From NCBI GenBank assembly GCA_021828935.1, contig JAJZCU010000027.1, positions 1-11,572 on the forward strand: 11,572 nt of DNA, given 5' to 3'. Of the stretch, positions 8,354 to 11,572 are shown one piece after another. The first letter of the stretch is position 1, and the number at the start of each line of letters is the position of its first letter. The DNA is from Planctomycetota bacterium. GTDB taxonomy: Bacteria; Planctomycetota; Phycisphaerae; WQYP01. The notes beneath the pieces are model-generated. The model was not told the DNA's origin. It saw only the letters and a list, made by a program, of their open reading frames with translations, and did no database searches. The translations under genes were made by a program, and so were the position numbers.

Positions 8354-8578
8354 TCAGCCGATCGGGCAGTTCCAAACCGCGCCACCCTTTTGCATGGTAA
8401 ATGCCAAGACCCAGGTTGTCATCCCCGCGGGAATAGTTTTTATCGGCCCCATCAAATGTACCACGACGGCGCCGGCGCCTCCGGGCGCAGCGGCTATGCC
8501 ATGGGCCACTTTTTGGCGGCCCGCAAAGGCCGCCGCCGGCGCGTGTAGCAACCGCCCGTCAACGCTATAATGCTTCAC
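8354..8578 (-). CDS. Doubtful small ORF (74 residues) just upstream of the glucosidase gene
   Basis: A minus-strand frame starting at GTG 8578 ends with TGA at 8354, 19 bases before the glucosidase ATG and just ahead of its Shine-Dalgarno site, as a first cistron of an operon would. The product would be small, Ala/Gly-rich and mildly hydrophobic in its second half (for example AVVVHLMGPIKTIPAGMTTW), with no motif I recognise. Codon third positions are GC-biased like the neighbours, but GC-rich DNA gives this by chance. Against it: the upstream Shine-Dalgarno site is poor, the frame continues open antisense through the J-protein gene, and the start overlaps the TATAAT serving the opposite strand. 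It may simply be 5' leader or promoter DNA. Confidence 0.25.
   Translation of the reverse strand: MKHYSVDGRLLHAPAAAFAGRQKVAHGIAAAPGGAGAVVVHLMGPIKTIPAGMTTWVLAFTMQKGGAVWNCPIG
8543..8571 (+). promoter_or_regulatory. Promoter of the J-protein/mbfA operon
   Basis: A perfect -10 hexamer TATAAT lies at 8566-8571, 40 bases before ATG 8612. The -35 position 17 bases upstream (8543-8548, GTGTAG) is poor, suggesting an activator, an alternative upstream element or weak constitutive expression. No CIRCE inverted repeat and no obvious heat-shock -35 are present. Transcription would start near 8578 and give a leader of about 34 bases. Confidence 0.5.
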
Positions 8579-8611
8579 GTCTGTTTCTCGTAAGCGTTGA
8601 GATCCCATATT

Positions 8612-9610
8612 ATGGCCACAAAACGTGATTACTATGCCGTTCTGGGCGTGAGCAAAAGCGCGTCGGCAGACGACATTAAGAAGGCGTACCGCAAGCTGGC
8701 GCGAAGATTTCATCCCGATGTAAACCGCAATGACCCCAGTGCTGAGGGAAAATTTAAAGAAGTCCAGGAAGCGTATGACGTCTTGGGCGATGAAAAGCGG
8801 CGATCGGCATATGACCAGTTCGGCCACGCCGGAGTGAGCGGTTCAGCCGCCGCTGAGGCCGCCGCAGCGGCTGCAGCATCGGGGCGCGGAGCGGGCGGTT
8901 TTCGTTATTCGCAAAAAACGCCGGGCGGGGCGACCGTGGATTTTGGCGACGTGGATCTGGGCGATTTATTCGATTCCATCATGGGCGGCCAGCGCCGCGG
9001 CGCACAGCGGCAACGGCGTTCGCCGTTCAATGGTCAGGCATCGGGCAACCCCGCGGCGCCGGCCGGGCCGGACATTACGCACCCGCTGGACCTCACTTTT
9101 GAACAGGCCATCAAGGGCACCACGGTGGACCTGCGGGTGGGCGATGCCACCGGGGCGCACAGTGAAGTGATTTCTGTGAAGGTTCCCGCCGGCGTGGGCG
9201 ACGGCGAAAAAATCCGCGTGCGGGGCAAGGGGCAGCCATCGCAGGCGGGCGGCCCGCGCGGCGATTTAATTATCACTATGCACGTGCAGCCCCACCGTTA
9301 CTTCGTTCGCGAAGGGAAAGACATTCTACTGGATTTGCCGGTTTCGGCCTCGGAAGCCGCCGCCGGCGTGACCATTTCCGTACCCACGCTTGAGGGCCCC
9401 GTGGAACTGCGCGTTCCGCCGGGTATTTCCAGCGGCAAGCGCTTGCGCATTCGAGACCGCGGCGTTTCCCGCAAGGACGGCACGCGCGGCGATCAGTACT
9501 GCCGCATTCTTATCAAGCTTCCGCCAGATTTGACCCCGGACGAAGCCGCCAAACTCAAAGAAATCGATGCCAAACACCGCTTCAACCCGCGGCAGGATGT
9601 GGCATGGTAA
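8612..9610 (+). CDS. Class II J-domain co-chaperone (DnaJ/CbpA-like, no zinc finger)
   Basis: A 332-residue Hsp40 that would stimulate DnaK ATPase and deliver unfolded clients in the cytosol. The J-domain spans residues 6-70 (DYYAVLGV, then the essential HPD at 34-36, then YDQFGHAG). It is followed by an Ala-run and Gly-rich linker (79-96), a short DVDLGDLFDSIMGG helix (113-126) and two substrate-binding beta-domains (about 154-230 and 231-305). These include VPAGVGDGEKIRVRGKGQPS (191-210) and VPPGISSGKRLRIRDRG (268-284). The four CxxCxGxG zinc repeats of canonical DnaJ are absent, so it is class II, as in CbpA; the ending RFNPRQD also resembles CbpA. I leave the symbol blank because dnaJ2 and cbpA labels are interchangeable here. 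A TTG at 8597 is in frame, but ATG 8612 fits the family. It overlaps the next gene by 7 bp. A 62-bp piece recurs at the window end. Confidence 0.93.
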   Translation: MATKRDYYAVLGVSKSASADDIKKAYRKLARRFHPDVNRNDPSAEGKFKEVQEAYDVLGDEKRRSAYDQFGHAGVSGSAAAEAAAAAAASGRGAGGFRYSQKTPGGATVDFGDVDLGDLFDSIMGGQRRGAQRQRRSPFNGQASGNPAAPAGPDITHPLDLTFEQAIKGTTVDLRVGDATGAHSEVISVKVPAGVGDGEKIRVRGKGQPSQAGGPRGDLIITMHVQPHRYFVREGKDILLDLPVSASEAAAGVTISVPTLEGPVELRVPPGISSGKRLRIRDRGVSRKDGTRGDQYCRILIKLPPDLTPDEAAKLKEIDAKHRFNPRQDVAW

Positions 9611-9906
9611 AGCCCGGCACAAGTGGTGGTAAGCCGCCGCCCGTGCCCGCCGGGGTCGTTGGCCGCGCCGGCGCCCACGCAGCGGTCATTCCAGCGCGGT
9701 CGATCCCCCCCCGCCGATTGCGGCAAACCACCGACGTGACTACCGGCGTCTTTCTTTTGGTAATAATTTTTATTGCGGCCATGGTCGTTTTTGGCATGAT
9801 CCTGGGCCTGCTGCGCTGGCGTCGCTATCGCCGCCCTTCCGGCCCCTACAAAACCGCGTACGTGGACGCATGGAAAATCGCCGGCGAGCGGCTTGATAAA
9901 TTTTGA
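9604..9906 (+). CDS. Small single-pass membrane protein of unknown function
   Basis: A 100-residue product with a Gly/Pro/Ala-rich N-terminal tail (about 1-45), one strong transmembrane helix (about 48-70, [20 protein letters not shown]), a basic stop-transfer patch RWRRYRR (71-77) and a short polar tail ending in [15 protein letters not shown] (86-100). The basic patch after the helix predicts the C-terminus in the cytoplasm by the positive-inside rule. I do not recognise a family. It looks real: the ATG overlaps the end of the J-protein gene by 7 bp, an AGGA (9594-9597) sits six bases upstream, and mbfA follows 68 bp later on the same strand. Overlap implies translational coupling to the J-protein. 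An eight-C run (9705-9712) lies in the tail-coding part. It could help anchor or regulate the J-protein or MbfA; that is speculation. Confidence 0.7.
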   Translation: MVKPGTSGGKPPPVPAGVVGRAGAHAAVIPARSIPPRRLRQTTDVTTGVFLLVIIFIAAMVVFGMILGLLRWRRYRRPSGPYKTAYVDAWKIAGERLDKF

Positions 9907-9962
9907 CACGATCCCGCCAAAAATCCACCGTGCGATTAAAACCTCCGCCGAACCCTTTAGAC

Positions 9963-9968
9963 AAGGAA
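9963..9968 (+). promoter_or_regulatory. Shine-Dalgarno site that fixes the mbfA start
   Basis: AAGGAA lies six bases before ATG 9975. It favours that start over the longer open frame from 9903, whose extra 24 residues (basic and Pro-rich) do not match the family. Confidence 0.7.
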
Positions 9969-9974
9969 TTCTTC

Positions 9975-10934
9975 ATGCCCAAGGCCTTCAAAGATTTAAC
10001 CGAACGCGAAATTCTTGCCTTGGCCATTACCTCGGAAGAGGAAGACAGCCGCACCTACAGCGAATATGTGGAACGGTTGAAGAAGGACTTTCCCGCCACC
10101 GCCCAGATGTTTCAGGCCATGCAGGCCGAGGAGGCGGAGCATCGTCGCCGCCTGATTGATCTTTATACCGAAAAATTCGGCCAGCACATTCCACTGATCC
10201 GCCGACAGGATGTCAGCGGTTTTGTCACCCGCAAACCCGTGTGGCTCATGAAACGCCTGAGCATCAACACCATGCGGCATCAGGCGGAGTTGATGGAATT
10301 GGAAACGCGCACCTTTTATGAACGCGCCGCCGCCCGCGTCACGGACGCTTCCACGCGAAAATTATTAATCGATTTGGCCGAGGCCGAGCGCGGCCACAGC
10401 CACCTGGCCGAAGCCCTGGAACAGGAACACATCACCCCGAATATCAAAAAAGAAGAGGAAGAGGCGCAGCGCCGGCTGTTTGTGCTGCAGGTGGTGCAAC
10501 CGGGACTGGCCGGACTCATGGATGGTTCGGTCTCCACACTGGCGCCGCTGTTTGCCGCCGCCTTCGCCACCCACAGTTCATTCGACGCCTTCCGGGTGGG
10601 CCTGGCCGCCAGCGTGGGCGCTGGCATCAGCATGGGCTTTGCCGAGGCGCTCAGCGACGACGGCAGCATGACCGGCCGGGGCCGCCCGCTGCTGCGCGGC
10701 ATTGTCTGCGGGCTCATGACCACGGCCGGGGGCATCGGCCACACGCTGCCGTATTTAATTCCCGATTTCCGCATCGCCACCGGCGTGGCAGTGGTGGTGG
10801 TGACGTGCGAACTGTTAATTATCAGTTATGTGCGAAAACGGTACATGGACACCCCGTTCCTGCGCGCCGCCTTCCAGGTGATCGTCGGCGGTGTATTGGT
10901 GTTCCTGGCGGGCATCCTCATCGGCACGCTGTAG
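9975..10934 (+). CDS. mbfA: MbfA-type membrane ferritin / vacuolar iron transporter fusion, iron exporter
   Basis: A 319-residue fusion of an N-terminal rubrerythrin/ferritin-like domain with a C-terminal VIT1/CCC1 membrane domain. In the family (MbfA, or erythrin-vacuolar iron transport protein) it exports iron across the inner membrane and protects against iron and peroxide stress. The opening [20 protein letters not shown] (5-24) is family-typical. Candidate diiron ligands are in EEEDSRTY (21-28), E53-x-x-H56, the Glu cluster [12 protein letters not shown] (105-116) and E138-x-x-H141. A Glu-rich linker ([15 protein letters not shown], 151-165) leads to about five membrane helices near 173-198, 205-225, 240-257, 268-286 and 297-318. 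The VIT1 motif [12 protein letters not shown] (180-191) and [18 protein letters not shown] (221-238) are present. Both halves look intact. It is the last gene of the J-protein operon, and no iron-responsive operator is evident before it. Confidence 0.92.
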   Translation: MPKAFKDLTEREILALAITSEEEDSRTYSEYVERLKKDFPATAQMFQAMQAEEAEHRRRLIDLYTEKFGQHIPLIRRQDVSGFVTRKPVWLMKRLSINTMRHQAELMELETRTFYERAAARVTDASTRKLLIDLAEAERGHSHLAEALEQEHITPNIKKEEEEAQRRLFVLQVVQPGLAGLMDGSVSTLAPLFAAAFATHSSFDAFRVGLAASVGAGISMGFAEALSDDGSMTGRGRPLLRGIVCGLMTTAGGIGHTLPYLIPDFRIATGVAVVVVTCELLIISYVRKRYMDTPFLRAAFQVIVGGVLVFLAGILIGTL

Positions 10935-10995
10935 GCGCACCGCGAAACGTCCGCCGCGGCATCGGGCGCCACGGCGCCGCGTGAAGAGGCTCTTA

Positions 10996-11018
10996 GCACC
11001 TTGGCTTTAGCCCGGTGC
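10996..11018. repeat. Strong REP-like hairpin downstream of mbfA
   Basis: GCACC (10996-11000) pairs with GGTGC (11014-11018) and GGC (11003-11005) pairs with GCC (11010-11012), or GGCT with AGCC, around a TTTA tip, with a small TT/C internal bulge. It is the strongest short hairpin in the window. No T-run follows, so it is more like a dispersed palindromic element or mRNA 3'-end stabiliser than an intrinsic terminator. Confidence 0.5.
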
Positions 11019-11207
11019 CCCGTTCCACATTTATGTGCCGTCGTCGTTCCGCACGGATTTAGGGTCTCGGAATAAACAACTGTCGCGGTCATATCGGCAG
11101 ACAACCCATACCGTCGATGCTTCCTCCATTTTTATTGCGCCGCGGCCGGCAATGGCGCGCAGCCGTCCAATGTCCGGGAATTTTTATCGGGCCGGGCATG
11201 GCCTGTG

Positions 11208-11257
11208 CCCCGTAGCCCTTTGGGCGTCTGAAAATAGCCAGGGGTGAAACCCTTGGA
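11208..11257. repeat. Degenerate ~50-bp repeat, copy 1
   Basis: This begins CCCCGTAGCCC and ends in an inner hairpin CCAGGGGT-GAA-ACCCTTGG (11239-11257). It aligns with copy 2 at 11374-11423 through shared blocks CCCCGTAG, GGCGTC, GAA and ATAGCCA, with the hairpin retained in changed form. It resembles the hairpin-rich intergenic repeats common in planctomycete and verrucomicrobial genomes; this is from memory, not from a search. Confidence 0.5.
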
Positions 11258-11373
11258 GCAAGGCGCGAGGATATTCCAAGTCCCGCAGGGACGAATGAAC
11301 GCCCCAACGGCGTGAGCGGCGTCCAAGGCCCTGGGCCGGACGCAATATGGAAGACACCCACGCGCCAGCCTTT

Positions 11374-11423
11374 ACCCCGTAGGCCTCTGGCGTCGGAAGA
11401 TAGCCATGGGTGGGCCCCTGGAA
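11374..11423. repeat. Degenerate ~50-bp repeat, copy 2
   Basis: Second copy of the element at 11208-11257, same orientation, about 166 bp later. The shared blocks are in the same order, with scattered substitutions and a one-base length difference near the middle. The inner palindrome here reads CCATGGGT-GGG-CCCCTGG. Divergence suggests an old tandem or dispersed family rather than a recent duplication. Between the copies lies a short TCCC-GCA-GGGA hairpin (11281-11291). Confidence 0.5.
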
Positions 11424-11510
11424 CGCAGGCGCGGCTGAAGCGCGGTTCCCGAAATCCGCGAACAATAACGCATCAACATTCATCCGTCCCCAAGGGGACT
11501 ACCAATTTAT

Positions 11511-11572
11511 ACGTCTTGGGCGATGAAAAGCGGCGATCGGCATATGACCAGTTCGGCCACGCCGGAGTGAGC
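11511..11572 (+). pseudogene. 62-bp exact copy of part of the J-domain gene, running off the window end
   Basis: Positions 11511-11572 are identical, base for base, to 8778-8839 inside the J-protein gene, encoding VLGDEKRRSAYDQFGHAGVS of the J-domain end. Similarity stops abruptly on the left side. The copy is in the same orientation, has no start codon or J-domain beginning before it, and continues to the last base, so its full length is unknown. It is either a recent partial duplication or an assembly artefact at a sequence end. Confidence 0.6.

Larger units (their letters stand above)
10935..11507. other. Non-coding region downstream of mbfA
   Basis: There is no credible gene here. Short open frames on both strands are low-complexity readings of the repeats. 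After the mbfA stop there is a GC-rich potential hairpin (CGCGGC at 10955-10960 with GCCGCG at 10976-10981, loop rich in GGCGCC) without a T-run. Then come the 10996-11018 hairpin, a less GC-rich stretch (11019-11190) in which I see nothing, and the repeat block from about 11190. No tRNA cloverleaf or transposase remnant was found. Confidence 0.6.

Noticed and set aside
8612..9610. Canonical class I DnaJ
   Set aside because: There are no CxxCxGxG repeats between the Gly-rich linker and the C-terminal domains, so it is a class II J-protein.
10993..11018. CIRCE-like heat-shock operator (begins TTAGCAC)
   Set aside because: The match stops after seven bases and the partner GAGTGCTAA is absent. 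It also lies downstream of the operon, not before a chaperone gene.
11184..11483. Minus-strand ORFs in the right-end region (64-99 codons)
   Set aside because: They overlap each other in several frames, coincide with the degenerate hairpin repeats, and show no domain or ribosome-binding site.
1..11572. CRISPR array, tRNA/rRNA genes, insertion sequence or defence system
   Set aside because: No regularly spaced repeats, no cloverleaf or rRNA sequence, and no transposase, integrase, nuclease or toxin-antitoxin motif was seen in any frame.

Overview
The window is bacterial DNA of moderately high G+C (judged by eye). It has eight genes I am confident in, one doubtful small ORF, and about 640 bp of non-coding, repeat-bearing sequence at the right end. 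There are no rRNA, tRNA, CRISPR, phage or transposase genes. The gene content suggests a polysaccharide-degrading bacterium: a xylulokinase, a Tat-exported GH2 beta-galactosidase-type enzyme, a large cytosolic GH63-like glucosidase and MEP-pathway isoprenoid synthesis. That mix, together with hairpin-rich degenerate intergenic repeats, resembles the Planctomycetota (perhaps Phycisphaerae) or the related Verrucomicrobiota. This assignment is inference and weak.

Layout, left to right. Positions 1-358 (minus) hold the N-terminal third of xylB. It is divergent from a DUF72/YecE-family gene at 568-1350 (plus). That gene converges on ispE at 1425-2348 (minus), with a 74-bp gap. A 301-bp divergent spacer (2349-2649) leads to a large Tat-exported GH2 glycoside hydrolase (2650-5610, plus). 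It converges, with only a 27-bp gap, on an 898-residue GH63/MGH1-type glucosidase (5638-8334, minus). A 277-bp divergent spacer carries an excellent Shine-Dalgarno site for the glucosidase and a perfect TATAAT on the other strand. A three-gene plus-strand operon follows: a class II (zinc-finger-less) J-protein (8612-9610), a 100-residue single-pass membrane protein overlapping it (9604-9906), and mbfA, a ferritin-like/VIT1 fusion iron exporter (9975-10934). Positions 10935-11572 have no credible gene. They hold a strong hairpin, two degenerate copies of a ~50-bp repeat and, at the very end, a 62-bp exact copy of part of the J-domain gene.

How the genes work together. The two glycoside hydrolases and the xylulokinase fit plant or algal glycan use: extracytoplasmic beta-galactoside removal, cytosolic glucosidase action, and entry of xylulose into the pentose phosphate pathway. 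They are not in one operon. The J-protein/small membrane protein/mbfA cluster looks like a stress unit combining protein folding with iron detoxification at the membrane. IspE and DUF72 appear to be housekeeping neighbours.

I found no convincing wholly new defence or mobile system. The points most worth a second look are the terminal 62-bp exact J-gene duplication (real or an assembly artefact), the overlapped small membrane gene in the mbfA operon, the nested domain in the GH2 enzyme, and the repeat block at the right end.
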